This document shows, piece after piece, positions 8,477 to 17,768 of a DNA stretch of 64,000 nucleotides (the first letter of the stretch is position 1; each line of letters begins with the position of its first letter). The notes beneath the pieces are model-generated. The model was not told the DNA's origin. It ran no database searches and saw only the letters and a program-made list of their open reading frames with translations. Source of the stretch: AP-15 sp963781215 (GTDB lineage Bacteria; Pseudomonadota; Alphaproteobacteria; ATCC43930; CGMCC-115725); the NCBI GenBank assembly GCA_963781215.1, contig CAWAFE010000005.1, positions 1-64,000 of the forward strand, in the 5' to 3' direction. Position numbers and translations under genes: made by a program.

Positions 8477-9906
8477 GCGTTGGTGCCGCCGACCGTCAGC
8501 CCGTCCATACGCAGCGACGGCTGGCCGACGCCGACCGGCACGCTCTGCCCGTCCTTGCCGCAGGTGCCGATGCCGTCGTCGAGGCGCAGATCGTTGCCGA
8601 TCATCGTGACCTTGGTCAAAGCGTCCGGGCCGTTGCCGATCAAGGTGGCGCCCTTCACCGCGGGGCCGATCTTGCCGTCCTCGATCAGATACGCCTCGGA
8701 GGCGGAGAAGACGAACTTGCCCGAGGTGATGTCGACCTGCCCGCCGCCGAAATTGACCGCGTAGAGACCGCGCTTGACCGAGCCGATGATCTCCTGCGGG
8801 TCGTGTCCGCCGGCCAGCATGTAGGTGTTCGTCATCCGCGGCATCGGCAGATGACCAAAGCTCTCGCGCCGGCCGTTGCCGGTCGGGGCCATGCCGAGCA
8901 GGCGGGCGTTCATACGGTCCTGCATATAGCCCTTGAGGATGCCGTCCTCGATCAACACGGTGCAGTTGGTCGGCGTCCCCTCGTCGTCGACGGTCAGCGA
9001 GCCGCGGCGGTCGGGGAGGGTGCCGTCGTCGACCACAGTCACCCCTTTGATGGCGACCCGCTCTCCGAGCAGGCCGGAAAAGGCCGAGGTCTTCTTGCGG
9101 TTGAAGTCGCCTTCGAGCCCGTGCCCGATCGCTTCGTGCAGCATGACCCCCGGCCAGCCCGGCCCGAGCACCACGGTCATCTCCCCGGCCGGCGCCGGCA
9201 CCGCGCCGAGATTGACCAGCGCCTGGCGCAGCGCCTCGTCGACCTGCGCCTTCCATTGCTGCGGGTCGAGATAGCGGTCATAGGCGACGCGCCCGCCCGC
9301 CCCTGACGAGCCGGTCTCCATGCGGTCGCCCTCGCCGACGACGATCGCCACATTGAGCCGCACCAGCGGCCGGATGTCGGCGACGCGGCGGCCGTCGGCG
9401 CGGATGATCTGCACCCCCTGCCACACCCCGCTCAGCGACGCCATAACCTGCCTGACCCGGCTGTCGCGGCCGCGGGCGTAGGCGTCGATTTCGGTGAGGA
9501 GGCGTGTCTTGGCGGCGAGATCGACCAGGCCGAGCGGGTTCTCTTCGGTATAGAGAATGCGATTGGTGCCGGGGGGCGGCAGCGCCATCGATCCGGAATG
9601 GCCGCTCGCCACCGCGCGCACCGTTGCCGCGGCACGTTCGATCGCCGCCTCGGAAAGCTCGGAGGCGTGGGCGTAGCCGGCGGCATCCTCGGCGACTGCG
9701 CGCAGCCCGAACCCCTGGGTCGTGTCGAAGCTGGCGCTCTTGATGCGGCCGTCATCGAGGGCCAGGCTTTCGGACTGGCTGTATTCGAGATAGAGCTCGC
9801 CGTCGTCCATCCCGGAGAGCGCGCGGCCGACCAGCGCCTCGACCCGCGAGGGGTCCATTCCGGTGCGGGCGAAGAACAAGGCGTCGGTCACGGCAAGGTC
9901 GGTCAT
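8473..9906 (-). CDS. tldD: TldD family metalloprotease
   Basis: A 477-residue TldD subunit of the TldD/TldE (PmbA) zinc metalloprotease, which processes peptide substrates such as microcin precursors and CcdA. The zinc motif HEAIGH is at residues 257-262, followed by the conserved GLEGDFNRKKTS. The C-terminal signature MPRMTNTYMLAGGHDPQEII and GGQVDITSGKFVFSASEAYLI-type region are intact. The start ATG at 9906 is the first Met. No pmbA/tldE partner lies in this window. The stop overlaps the GTG of the glycoside-hydrolase-like gene. A 330-bp gap separates it from the divergent MutS-like pair. Confidence 0.93.
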   Translation of the reverse strand: MTDLAVTDALFFARTGMDPSRVEALVGRALSGMDDGELYLEYSQSESLALDDGRIKSASFDTTQGFGLRAVAEDAAGYAHASELSEAAIERAAATVRAVASGHSGSMALPPPGTNRILYTEENPLGLVDLAAKTRLLTEIDAYARGRDSRVRQVMASLSGVWQGVQIIRADGRRVADIRPLVRLNVAIVVGEGDRMETGSSGAGGRVAYDRYLDPQQWKAQVDEALRQALVNLGAVPAPAGEMTVVLGPGWPGVMLHEAIGHGLEGDFNRKKTSAFSGLLGERVAIKGVTVVDDGTLPDRRGSLTVDDEGTPTNCTVLIEDGILKGYMQDRMNARLLGMAPTGNGRRESFGHLPMPRMTNTYMLAGGHDPQEIIGSVKRGLYAVNFGGGQVDITSGKFVFSASEAYLIEDGKIGPAVKGATLIGNGPDALTKVTMIGNDLRLDDGIGTCGKDGQSVPVGVGQPSLRMDGLTVGGTNA

Positions 9907-10236
9907 TCGCTACTCCCCGAATTGCTGGCCCCAATATGGCCCCGGCGGCGCTTCGGCAAAAGGCGCGATTCACCGGTTCGTGCCGCCTCCCCGCGTCGGC
10001 GAGCCGGCGCACTTCCCGGCAAACCCGGTTGACAGGCGTCGGGGCGCGCCCAAGTATCGCTGGCACTCGATGGGGATGGAGCCTCCCCGAAACCGCCGCA
10101 AGGCTGATAGCTCCTGCTGCGCTGAACAGAGCGGTGGGGAGTCGTGCCGGGCCCGCCGCCGGGGCGGGACCGATCCCAGTCTCGTCTCGATCGATCCGGC
10201 TCGACGCACGCCGAGGGCGAGCGCTTGGAGGCGGGG
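9907..10236. other. intergenic region between divergent tldD and MutS-like pair
   Basis: 330 bp with no supported gene. Both flanking genes point outward, so promoters for tldD and for the MutS-like pair must lie here. I see GGAGGCGGGG just before the MutS-like start (a good ribosome binding site) but no convincing sigma70 hexamer pair or repeat. Confidence 0.4.
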
Positions 10237-11802
10237 ATGACGACGTGGCGGCCGCGGCCTGGCCCGATCCCGACACATTTCCAGAGCATTCTTTACCGGC
10301 ATCCGCCGGCCGATGGGCCGGCTGTGTCGGCGCCCGAGCACTTCCGCGATCTGAACATCGATCAGATCGTCGCGGCAGTGACGGCGGGACGCGACGAATA
10401 CACTCTCCAGCCTTTCTTTCATCGGCCGCTCGCCGAGGTCGACGAGATCTTGTACCGGCAAGAGGTAATGCGAGACTTGGAGTCACCGGGGCTGTTCGAG
10501 CGGATCGTCGCCTTCGCCGGCCGAATGCAGGAGGTTCGCCGCCGCCTGCGCGCGGGAGAGGAAGCCCACTATCGTTGGCACAAGAACGGATGGCTGCTCG
10601 ACGCGGCGGCGGTCTACTGCGACGCGGTGCGGCAGTTGACCGCCGACCTGACCGAGGCCGAGCCACGATCGCTCGGCCTCCGCCATTTTTGCCTCTGGCT
10701 GAGCGACCATGTCGGCTCGACGACCTTTGCCGCCTTCGCCGCCGACACAGAGCGCGTACGGGCCGGGTTGCGTACGGTGGAATACGGCGTCGTCGTTCGC
10801 GGCCTTGCGGTCACCGTCCGCAAATATCAGCAGGAACGCGACTATAGCGCCGAGATCGAGCAGACCTTCGCCAAATTCCGGCAGGGTGCGGTCAAGGACT
10901 ACCTCGTCAAATTTCCCGAGTACCCGGGCATGGGGCACGTCGAGGCGCAGATCGTCGAGCTTGTGGCCAAGGTTCATCCCGAGGTATTTTCATTCTACGA
11001 GAAATATTGCGAGCAGAACCGCGATTTTGCCGATCCGATCGTGCTGCGGTTCGACCACGAAATCCAGTTTTATGTCGCTTACCTCCAATACATCGGCCGG
11101 TTTAAATCGGCCGGGCTGCCGTTCTGCTATCCGACCATGGCTCGGGAGACGAAATCAATTCACGGCCGCGACGTCTTCGATCTGGCGCTGGCAACCAGGC
11201 TGGTCGGCGAGGGCGCGGCGGTCGTCCCAAACGACTTCCGTCTCGACGATGGCGAGCGGGTGATCGCCGTCTCCGGCCCCAACCAAGGCGGCAAGACCAC
11301 CTTCGCCCGCACGCTCGGCCAGCTGCACTACCTGGCGAGCCTGGGCTGCGCGGTGCCGGGCTCGCAGGCGCGGCTCTTCCTTTGTGACCGGATCCTGACG
11401 CATTTCGAGAGGGCGGAGGACATCGAGACTTTGCGCGGGAAATTGCAGGACGATCTCCTGCGCATCCGCGATGTCCTCGAGCAGGCGACCCCCGACAGCC
11501 TTGTCGTCATCAACGAGATCTTCTCGTCGACCGCGCTCGAGGACGCGGTCTTCCTCGCGACCGAGGTGATGCGCAGGATTCTGCGGCTCGGCTGCCTGTG
11601 CGTCTGCGTGACTTTCCTCGACGAAGTTGCCAGCCTCGACGACGCGGTCGTCAGCATGGTCAGCACCGTCGACCTGCATGACCCGGCGCTGCGGACGTTC
11701 AGGCTAGTCCGCCGTCCGGCCGATGGCCGCGTCTTCGCGATGGCGATCGCCGATAAGCATCGCCTCACCTACCGCGCGGTCAAGGCGAGGCTCGCGTCGT
11801 GA
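10237..11802 (+). CDS. MutS-like ATPase, first of a coupled pair
   Basis: A 521-residue protein with a MutS-type core and ABC ATPase but no mismatch-recognition or connector domain. The N-terminal half (LNIDQIVAAVTAGRDEYTLQ, FFHRPLAEVDEILYRQEVMR) resembles the lever/core domain, where canonical MutS has D...I..RQ..V. The ATPase has Walker A GPNQGGKTT from residue 347 and a Walker B LVVINEIFSST with Asn426 in place of the usual Asp, keeping Glu427. There is no Smr nuclease tail. The ATG at 10237 has GGAGGCGGGG upstream. The stop overlaps the next gene's start as GTGA, implying coupled translation and probably a heterodimer. A role in DNA structure recognition is inferred, not shown. Confidence 0.85.
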   Translation: MTTWRPRPGPIPTHFQSILYRHPPADGPAVSAPEHFRDLNIDQIVAAVTAGRDEYTLQPFFHRPLAEVDEILYRQEVMRDLESPGLFERIVAFAGRMQEVRRRLRAGEEAHYRWHKNGWLLDAAAVYCDAVRQLTADLTEAEPRSLGLRHFCLWLSDHVGSTTFAAFAADTERVRAGLRTVEYGVVVRGLAVTVRKYQQERDYSAEIEQTFAKFRQGAVKDYLVKFPEYPGMGHVEAQIVELVAKVHPEVFSFYEKYCEQNRDFADPIVLRFDHEIQFYVAYLQYIGRFKSAGLPFCYPTMARETKSIHGRDVFDLALATRLVGEGAAVVPNDFRLDDGERVIAVSGPNQGGKTTFARTLGQLHYLASLGCAVPGSQARLFLCDRILTHFERAEDIETLRGKLQDDLLRIRDVLEQATPDSLVVINEIFSSTALEDAVFLATEVMRRILRLGCLCVCVTFLDEVASLDDAVVSMVSTVDLHDPALRTFRLVRRPADGRVFAMAIADKHRLTYRAVKARLAS

Positions 11803-13337
11803 AGGCCTTCCTGTTGTACCGGGATCGCGACTTCGACCTCAATGAGGAGCCGCCGGCCGGTACGCCCGATCTTGTAGCGGATCTCGAGCTCGAAGTGCTG
11901 ACCAGGACGATGGCGGCGGGCGACGCGTTCCTGCGCGAGGTGGCAAGGCGGGCGGTGCCGTCGCTGCTCTGCGACGCGGCGGCGATCGTCTACCGGCAGG
12001 CCATTCTACGCGATTGCATTGCCAACGCCGCGACCGTGCGCCGGCTCTACGACCTTACCGTCGAGACCATCGAGCGGGAAAAGAAGCACTATTGGGGCGT
12101 CTCCAGCCGCAACCCCGGCTTCCTGCTGCACAGCGCCGTCGACGTCCTGCAAATCTTCGTCGAGATGTTGCGGCGGCTGCGGCAGGAGGCGGACGTGCAT
12201 GCCGGGCGGTTCGCGTCGGCGGGCTTTACGAGGCTTTTTGCGATGCTGCGCGAGGAACTCGACGACGCTTATCTGGCGACGATCGAGGCGCATCTTGGTC
12301 GGCTGAAGTTCCGCCAGGGGGTGCTGATCAGCGCCCGGCTCGGGATGGCCAACCTTGGCACCGGCCATGTGCTGCGCAAACCCAACGACGACGCCCGGCC
12401 GTGGCTCCAACGGCTTCTCGGGCGGGGTCCCGCCTCCTACACCTTCCACATCCACGAGCGGGACGAGGGCGGCGCCCAGGCCGTCTCGGAGTTGCGCGAC
12501 CGCGGCATCAACCACGTCGCCAACGCGGTCACCCAGTCGAACGACCATATCCTGAGCTTCTTTCGGATGCTCCGCGGCGAGTTGGCGTTCTACGTCGGCT
12601 GCCTAAACCTCCACGACACGCTTATGGCGCGGGGCGAGCCCGTCTGCTTTCCGCAGCCCGTCTCCACGGGCGAGCGGCGCTTCGGCTGCCGCGGCCTTTA
12701 CGATGTCTGCCTGGCCCTTACGACGAAGGACCCGGTCGTCGGCAACGATTGTGACGGCGACGGCAAGGCGCTCGTCATGATCACCGGGGCTAATCAGGGC
12801 GGAAAGTCGACATTTCTTCGCGCCGTCGGTCTGGCCCAGCTGATGATGCAGTGCGGCCTGTTCGTGCCGGCAAATACGTATCACGCGGATTTGTGCACGG
12901 GACTTTTCACCCACTACAAGCGCGAGGAAGACGCCGCCATGCGGGCCGGCAAGTTGGAGGAGGAGCTGCAGCGAATGAGCGCAATCGTCGATCGCCTGGT
13001 GCCCGACTGCCTTGTGTTGTTCAACGAATCGTTCCAATCGACGAACGAGCGGGAAGGCTCCGAGATCGGCGCCGGGATCGTCCGCGCCCTGCTGGAGAGC
13101 CGGGTCAAGGTGTTCTTCGTGACCCATATGCACGATCTCGCTTCGCGTTTTAATCGCGAGGACACCGGCAACGTTCTCTTTCTGCGCGCGGAACGGCGCG
13201 AGGACGGGACCCGGACATTCAAGCTCCTTCCCGGTGCGCCCCTATCCACGAGCCATGGCAAGGATCTCTACCGCCGGATCTTCCCCGAGCCGCGCATCGG
13301 CGGCGAGGCCGTCGAGCTCGCTGTCGGCCGGCCGTGA
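11799..13337 (+). CDS. MutS-like ATPase, second of a coupled pair
   Basis: A 512-residue paralogue of the preceding gene, with GTG start at 11799 overlapping its stop. It has the same layout: a helical core segment (FLREVARRAVPSLLCDA, AAIVYRQAILRDCIANAATV), then the ATPase. Walker A is GANQGGKST from residue 330; Walker B is CLVLFNESFQST with Asn409-Glu410, again Asn for Asp, followed by NEREGSEIGAGIV and the H-loop VKVFFVTHMHDLASRF. It lacks the N-terminal mismatch-binding domain and any nuclease domain. The two proteins differ most in the linker between core and ATPase. No other gene is obviously part of the operon; the cox genes start 197 bp downstream. Confidence 0.85.
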   Translation: MKAFLLYRDRDFDLNEEPPAGTPDLVADLELEVLTRTMAAGDAFLREVARRAVPSLLCDAAAIVYRQAILRDCIANAATVRRLYDLTVETIEREKKHYWGVSSRNPGFLLHSAVDVLQIFVEMLRRLRQEADVHAGRFASAGFTRLFAMLREELDDAYLATIEAHLGRLKFRQGVLISARLGMANLGTGHVLRKPNDDARPWLQRLLGRGPASYTFHIHERDEGGAQAVSELRDRGINHVANAVTQSNDHILSFFRMLRGELAFYVGCLNLHDTLMARGEPVCFPQPVSTGERRFGCRGLYDVCLALTTKDPVVGNDCDGDGKALVMITGANQGGKSTFLRAVGLAQLMMQCGLFVPANTYHADLCTGLFTHYKREEDAAMRAGKLEEELQRMSAIVDRLVPDCLVLFNESFQSTNEREGSEIGAGIVRALLESRVKVFFVTHMHDLASRFNREDTGNVLFLRAERREDGTRTFKLLPGAPLSTSHGKDLYRRIFPEPRIGGEAVELAVGRP

Positions 13338-13534
13338 GCGGCCTGCCGCGCCCGGCGCGGCCACCCAGCGAGCATCTTCGCCGCCGATTTCGGCTGAGTG
13401 CGGCGGCTTGCCGCAACAGGTTAGGCCGGGGCTGAGCCGGTTGTCGCTCGCTCTGGCTTTGGTGTAGGTTCCGGCGACTCTGCCGCCGTTATCGGCGGCT
13501 CGGCAGGCGGCGGACGAATTCAGGCGGCGGGCAT

Positions 13535-14434
13535 ATGGGGCGGGTGACGAGGTTTCTGACGAGCACGCGGACCGCGAGGGTGCTGACGATGGCGGCGCTC
13601 GCCGTGGTCGGCATCTCGGCGGTCGCAGCGATCGCCTGGGCGGCGGAGCCGCGTCCCTGGCAGCTCGGCATGCAGCCGGCGGCCACCCCGGTCAAGGAAC
13701 GACTGTCGGCGTTCCACGACGAGCTCCTGGTGATCATCTTCCTGATCTCGTTGTTCGTGATGGGGCTCCTCGTCTATGTGATCGTGCGCTTCAACCACCG
13801 GCGCAATCCGGTGCCGTCGCACACCTCGCACAACGCCGTGATCGAGATGATCTGGACCGTGGTGCCGGTGCTGATCCTGGTCCTCATCGCGATCCCCTCC
13901 TTCAAGCTGATGTATTATATGGACCGGGTGCCCAACCCGGACATGACGATCAAAGTCACCGGGCATCAATGGTACTGGACCTACGAGTATCCTGACCAGA
14001 AGGGCCTCTCCTTCGACAGCAACCTCATTCCCGAGGCCGATCTGAAACCGGGCCAGAAACGGCTGCTCGATGTCGACAACCCGCTTGTCGTCCCGATTGG
14101 CGAGAACGTGCGCGTTCTGGTCACCTCGACAGACGTGATCCACAGCTGGTTCATCCCGTCGTTCGGGGTCCAGGAGTATGCGGTCATCGGCCGGGTCAAC
14201 GAAAGCTGGTTCAATGTCGAGCACGAAGGCGCCTATTACGGCGAGTGCAACCAGATCTGCGGCGTCAACCACGCCTTCATGCCGATAAAGATCGTCGCGC
14301 TGACGAAGGATGCCTTCCAGAAGTGGCTGGTCGAAGCCCAGAAGAAGTTTGCCCATGATCAAGACGGCGAGGCGATGCGGGTCGCCGCCGCGCCGGCGCC
14401 GGCCGCCAATCGAGAGCAAGAGGGTCGCAGATGA
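13535..14434 (+). CDS. ctaC: cytochrome c oxidase subunit II
   Basis: A 299-residue subunit II of aa3-type cytochrome c oxidase, which takes electrons from cytochrome c through the dinuclear CuA centre. It has an N-terminal signal-type segment (TMAALAVVGISAVAAIAWAA), two transmembrane helices (LLVIIFLISLFVMGLLVYVI and MIWTVVPVLILVLIAIP), the aromatic GHQWYWTYEYPD patch, and the CuA ligands HSWFIPSFG plus CNQICGVNHAFM. The tail of about 35 residues is low complexity. The ATG at 13535 has only a weak ribosome binding site. The stop overlaps ctaD as ATGA. First gene of the oxidase operon. Confidence 0.97.
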   Translation: MGRVTRFLTSTRTARVLTMAALAVVGISAVAAIAWAAEPRPWQLGMQPAATPVKERLSAFHDELLVIIFLISLFVMGLLVYVIVRFNHRRNPVPSHTSHNAVIEMIWTVVPVLILVLIAIPSFKLMYYMDRVPNPDMTIKVTGHQWYWTYEYPDQKGLSFDSNLIPEADLKPGQKRLLDVDNPLVVPIGENVRVLVTSTDVIHSWFIPSFGVQEYAVIGRVNESWFNVEHEGAYYGECNQICGVNHAFMPIKIVALTKDAFQKWLVEAQKKFAHDQDGEAMRVAAAPAPAANREQEGRR

Positions 14435-16050
14435 CGTATGAGCGGGATGCCCACGGCGCCGAGGCGCACGGCTACGGCGGCTATGCTCACGACGACCATC
14501 GGCCGGGGTTCTTCACCCGCTGGCTGTTCTCGACCAACCACAAGGACATCGGCACCCTCTATCTGAGCTTCGCGGTGATCGCCGGGGTGGTCGGCGGCAC
14601 CTTGTCGGTGATCATGCGGGCGCAGCTGATGCATCCCGACAACCACCTGATCGAGGACCACCAAGTCTACAACGTGATCATTACCGCTCACGGGCTGATC
14701 ATGATCTTCTTTACGGTCATGCCGGCGATGATCGGCGGGTTCGGCAACTGGATGGTGCCGCTGATGATCGGCGCGCCCGACATGGCCTTCCCGCGCATGA
14801 ACAACATCAGCTTCTGGCTCTTGGTCCCGTCCTTCGCGCTCCTGGTCGGCTCGACCATGGTCGCCGGCGGTGCCGGCGTCGGCTGGACGATCTATCCGCC
14901 GCTCTCCGGCCCGGTCGGACAGCCGGGGCCGGCGGTCGACATGCTGATCTTCTCGCTGCATCTGGCTGGCGCCGCGTCGATCATGGGTGCGATCAACTTC
15001 ATCACGACGATCTTCAACATGCGCGCGCCGGGCATGACCCTGCACAAGATGCCGCTCTTCGTTTGGTCGATCCTGGTGACCGCGTTCCTGTTGGTGCTGT
15101 CATTGCCGGTGCTGGCCGGCGGCATCACGATGCTGCTGACCGACCGCAATTTCGGCACCACCTTCTTCGATCCGGCGGGCGGCGGCGACCCGCTCCTCTT
15201 CCTGCACCTCTTCTGGTTCTTCGGCCACCCCGAGGTCTACATCCTGATTCTGCCGGGATTCGGGATGATCTCGCAGATCGTCTCGACCTTTTCGAAAAAG
15301 CCGATCTTCGGCTATCTCGGCATGGTCTATGCGATGGTCGCGATCGGCGTCGTCGGCTTTGTCGTCTGGGCGCACCACATGTTCACGACCGGCATTTCGA
15401 TCGACACGCGGGCCTATTTCACCGCGGCGACGATGGTCATCGCGGTGCCGACCGGGGTCAAGATCTTCTCCTGGATTGCGACGATGTGGGGCGGCTCGAT
15501 CGATTTCAAGACGCCGATGCTGTGGGCGATGGGCTTTATCTTTCTGTTTACCATCGGCGGCGTGACCGGCGTCGTGCTGGCCAATGCCGGCGTCGACTTT
15601 GCCCTGCACAACACCTATTACGTCGTCGCCCACTTCCACTACGTGCTGTCGCTCGGCGCGATATTCTCGATCTTCGGCGGCTTCTATTATTGGATCGGCA
15701 AGATGTCCGGCCGGACCTACAATGAGACTTTCGGCAAGATCCACTTCTGGACGACGTTCATCGGCGTCAACCTGACCTTCTTCCCGATGCATTTCCTCGG
15801 GCTCGCCGGCATGCCGCGGCGGATCGCCGATTACCCGGACGCCTTCGCCGGGTGGAACTTCGTCGCCTCGATCGGCTCCTACATTTCCTACGCCTCGACC
15901 CTGTTCTTTGTCTTCATCGTGTTCCACACCTTGTTCGCCGGCCGGCGCGTCGGTGCCAACTACTGGGGCGAGGGTGCCACGACGCTCGAATGGACGGTCT
16001 CCTCGCCGCCGCCCTTCCACAGCTATGACGAGCTGCCGGTGGTTTCGTAG
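14431..16050 (+). CDS. ctaD: cytochrome c oxidase subunit I
   Basis: A 539-residue catalytic subunit of aa3-type oxidase, with haem a and the haem a3-CuB centre for oxygen reduction and proton pumping. Visible markers are the haem a ligand region ITAHGLIMIFFTVMPAMIGG, the cross-linked His-Tyr motif HPEVYILILPGFG, the CuB His pair WAHHMFTTGIS, and the haem ligands in HNTYYVVAHFHYVLSLG, with about twelve membrane segments. The Glu of the D channel is within the GHPEVYI-preceding region typical of type A oxidases. ATG overlaps the ctaC stop by 4 bases. Confidence 0.98.
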   Translation: MTYERDAHGAEAHGYGGYAHDDHRPGFFTRWLFSTNHKDIGTLYLSFAVIAGVVGGTLSVIMRAQLMHPDNHLIEDHQVYNVIITAHGLIMIFFTVMPAMIGGFGNWMVPLMIGAPDMAFPRMNNISFWLLVPSFALLVGSTMVAGGAGVGWTIYPPLSGPVGQPGPAVDMLIFSLHLAGAASIMGAINFITTIFNMRAPGMTLHKMPLFVWSILVTAFLLVLSLPVLAGGITMLLTDRNFGTTFFDPAGGGDPLLFLHLFWFFGHPEVYILILPGFGMISQIVSTFSKKPIFGYLGMVYAMVAIGVVGFVVWAHHMFTTGISIDTRAYFTAATMVIAVPTGVKIFSWIATMWGGSIDFKTPMLWAMGFIFLFTIGGVTGVVLANAGVDFALHNTYYVVAHFHYVLSLGAIFSIFGGFYYWIGKMSGRTYNETFGKIHFWTTFIGVNLTFFPMHFLGLAGMPRRIADYPDAFAGWNFVASIGSYISYASTLFFVFIVFHTLFAGRRVGANYWGEGATTLEWTVSSPPPFHSYDELPVVS

Positions 16051-16065
16051 GGAGCCTGCGTCTTC

Positions 16066-17028
16066 GTGCCTCAACTCTACGGACCCTCTTCAGCCGCCAC
16101 CCTGCCGCTGCCGGCGCAAGGAGCCGCGGTCGGCGATTACATCGAGATCCTCAAGCCGCGGGTCATGTCACTAGTGGTGTTCACCGGCCTCGTCGGGCTC
16201 GCCGTGGCGCCGGGACATCTCCATCCCGTGCTGGCGGCGGTTGCGGTGCTGTGCATCGCGGTCGGCGCGGGTGCCGCGGGTGCGATCAATATGTGGTACG
16301 ACCGCGACATCGACGCGGTGATGCGGCGCACCGCCGGTCGGCCGCTGCCGTCGGGCCGGATGATGCCCGGCGAGGCGCTGGGCTTCGGCTGCGTGCTCGC
16401 GGTCGGAGCGGTGCTGACGATGATGCTGGCGGTCAATCTGGTCGCGGCCGGCCTCCTGGCGCTGACCATCGGTTTTTACGTCTTCGTCTACACGATTTGG
16501 CTCAAGCGGCGCACACCGCAGAACATCGTCATCGGCGGCGCCGCCGGCGCCTTTCCGCCGCTGATCGGCTGGGCCGCGGCCACCGGCGAGATCGGCTGGG
16601 GCGGAGTGGCACTGTTCGCGATCGTCTTTTTCTGGACCCCGCCGCATTTCTGGGCCTTGTCGCTCTACCGGACCGACGACTACGCCGCGGCCGGCGTACC
16701 GATGCTGCCGGTCGTCGCCGGCGCGCGCGAGACCAAGCGGCAGATGCTGCTCTACACCTTGGTGCTGTGGCCGGTGGCGGCCGCACCCTGGCTGCTCGGT
16801 GTCGCCGGTGCGGTGTACGGCGTGCCGGCGCTGCTCCTGAGCGCGATCTTCACCGGCTCGGCGGTGCAGGTCTGGCGCGATGAAGGCGAGCGCAGCGCGC
16901 GGCGGATGTTCGCCTTCTCGCTCCTCTATCTGTTCCTGATCTTCAGCCTGCTGCTGATCGACCGCGCCGTCGGATGCGCCGGTGGGGGCTGGCCCCTCGG
17001 GGGCTGGACCGGCGGGGGCTGGCATTGA
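16066..17028 (+). CDS. ctaB: protoheme IX farnesyltransferase (heme O synthase)
   Basis: A 320-residue UbiA-superfamily membrane enzyme that adds a farnesyl group to haem B to make haem O, needed for haem A of the neighbouring oxidase. The Asp motif NMWYDRDIDAVMRRTAGRPL and the loop YRTDDYAAAGVPMLPVVAG are clear; about nine hydrophobic segments follow ILKPRVMSLVVFTGLVG. The start is a GTG at 16066 with AGGGAGCC upstream; ctaD ends 15 bp earlier. The Gly/Trp-rich C-terminal tail (GGWPLGGWTGGGWH) is unusual low-complexity sequence. Confidence 0.95.
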   Translation: MPQLYGPSSAATLPLPAQGAAVGDYIEILKPRVMSLVVFTGLVGLAVAPGHLHPVLAAVAVLCIAVGAGAAGAINMWYDRDIDAVMRRTAGRPLPSGRMMPGEALGFGCVLAVGAVLTMMLAVNLVAAGLLALTIGFYVFVYTIWLKRRTPQNIVIGGAAGAFPPLIGWAAATGEIGWGGVALFAIVFFWTPPHFWALSLYRTDDYAAAGVPMLPVVAGARETKRQMLLYTLVLWPVAAAPWLLGVAGAVYGVPALLLSAIFTGSAVQVWRDEGERSARRMFAFSLLYLFLIFSLLLIDRAVGCAGGGWPLGGWTGGGWH

Positions 17029-17033
17029 CGGCG

Positions 17034-17156
17034 ATGGCGGCGGACCCCGACCGCGAGCGGCGGGTGCGTGCGCGCAACCGGGCGCTTGTCGTAGTGCTCT
17101 TGTCGCTGGTGGCGCTGTTCTACGCCATCACCATCGTGCGGATGGGAATCCACTAG
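17034..17156 (+). CDS. small single-pass membrane protein of the cox operon (CoxF-like)
   Basis: A 40-residue protein with a basic N-terminus (DRERRVRARNRA) and one transmembrane helix (LVVVLLSLVALFYAITIV). Small proteins of this shape commonly sit between ctaB and ctaG in alphaproteobacterial cox operons. The ATG at 17034 is chosen; a TTG at 17025 overlapping the ctaB stop is an alternative. It lies 5 bp after ctaB and 3 bp before the ctaG ATG, consistent with one operon. Its role in oxidase assembly is inferred only from position. Confidence 0.7.
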   Translation: MAADPDRERRVRARNRALVVVLLSLVALFYAITIVRMGIH

Positions 17157-17159
17157 GGC

Positions 17160-17749
17160 ATGGCCGTTCCTCGCCGCCCAAAAGCCGCCACAACGGCGCC
17201 ACCGTCGTGCTCCTCGTCTCGGTGGTCGCCGGTATGGTCGGGATGTCCTTTGCCTCGGTGCCGCTCTACCGGCTGTTCTGCTCGGCGACCGGCTTCGGCG
17301 GCACCACCCAGCGGGCCGAGACGCTGCCCGGCCAGGTCTCGCCGGAGCTGATTTCCGTCTCCTTCAACGCGGAGATCGCCCCCGGCCTCGACTGGGAGTT
17401 CCGCCCGCTGACGCGCGAGATCGCGGTGCACCCCGGGGCGCAGAACCAAGTCTTCTTCCGCGCCGTCAACCACGCCGCGGTGCCGGTCACCGCCCGCGCC
17501 GTCTACAACGTCACCCCGACCAAGGCCGGCATCTATTTTGACAAGCTGCAGTGCTTTTGCTTTGAGAACCAGACCCTGAAGCCCGGCGAAAGCGTCGACA
17601 TGGGCGTGGTGTTCTTTGTCGATCCCGACATCCTGACCGACCGCGGCACCAGCGACGTGCGCTCGATCACGCTCTCCTACACGATGTTCCGGACGCCGGA
17701 ATCGGCGCCCTCGACCGCGTCCGCGGCGCCGACGCAATCCGTAAATTGA
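17160..17749 (+). CDS. ctaG: cytochrome c oxidase assembly protein CtaG/Cox11 (frameshift near N-terminus)
   Basis: Copper chaperone that delivers CuB to subunit I. The body is well conserved: membrane anchor VVLLVSVVAGMVGMSFASVP, then LYRLFCSATGFGGTTQRAE, the CFCF copper motif in DKLQCFCFENQTLKPGE, and MGVVFFVDPDI. This frame has no start codon before the anchor. An ATG at 17160, 3 bp after the upstream gene, begins MAVPRRPK in another frame; adding one base near 17172-17182 joins them as MAVPRRPKSRHNGATVV and yields exactly 197 codons (196 residues), normal for the family. I therefore infer a one-base deletion, probably a sequencing error. A GTG start just before the anchor is a weaker alternative. 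Confidence 0.88.
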
Positions 17750-17768
17750 CCCACCGAGGCCCCATTCC

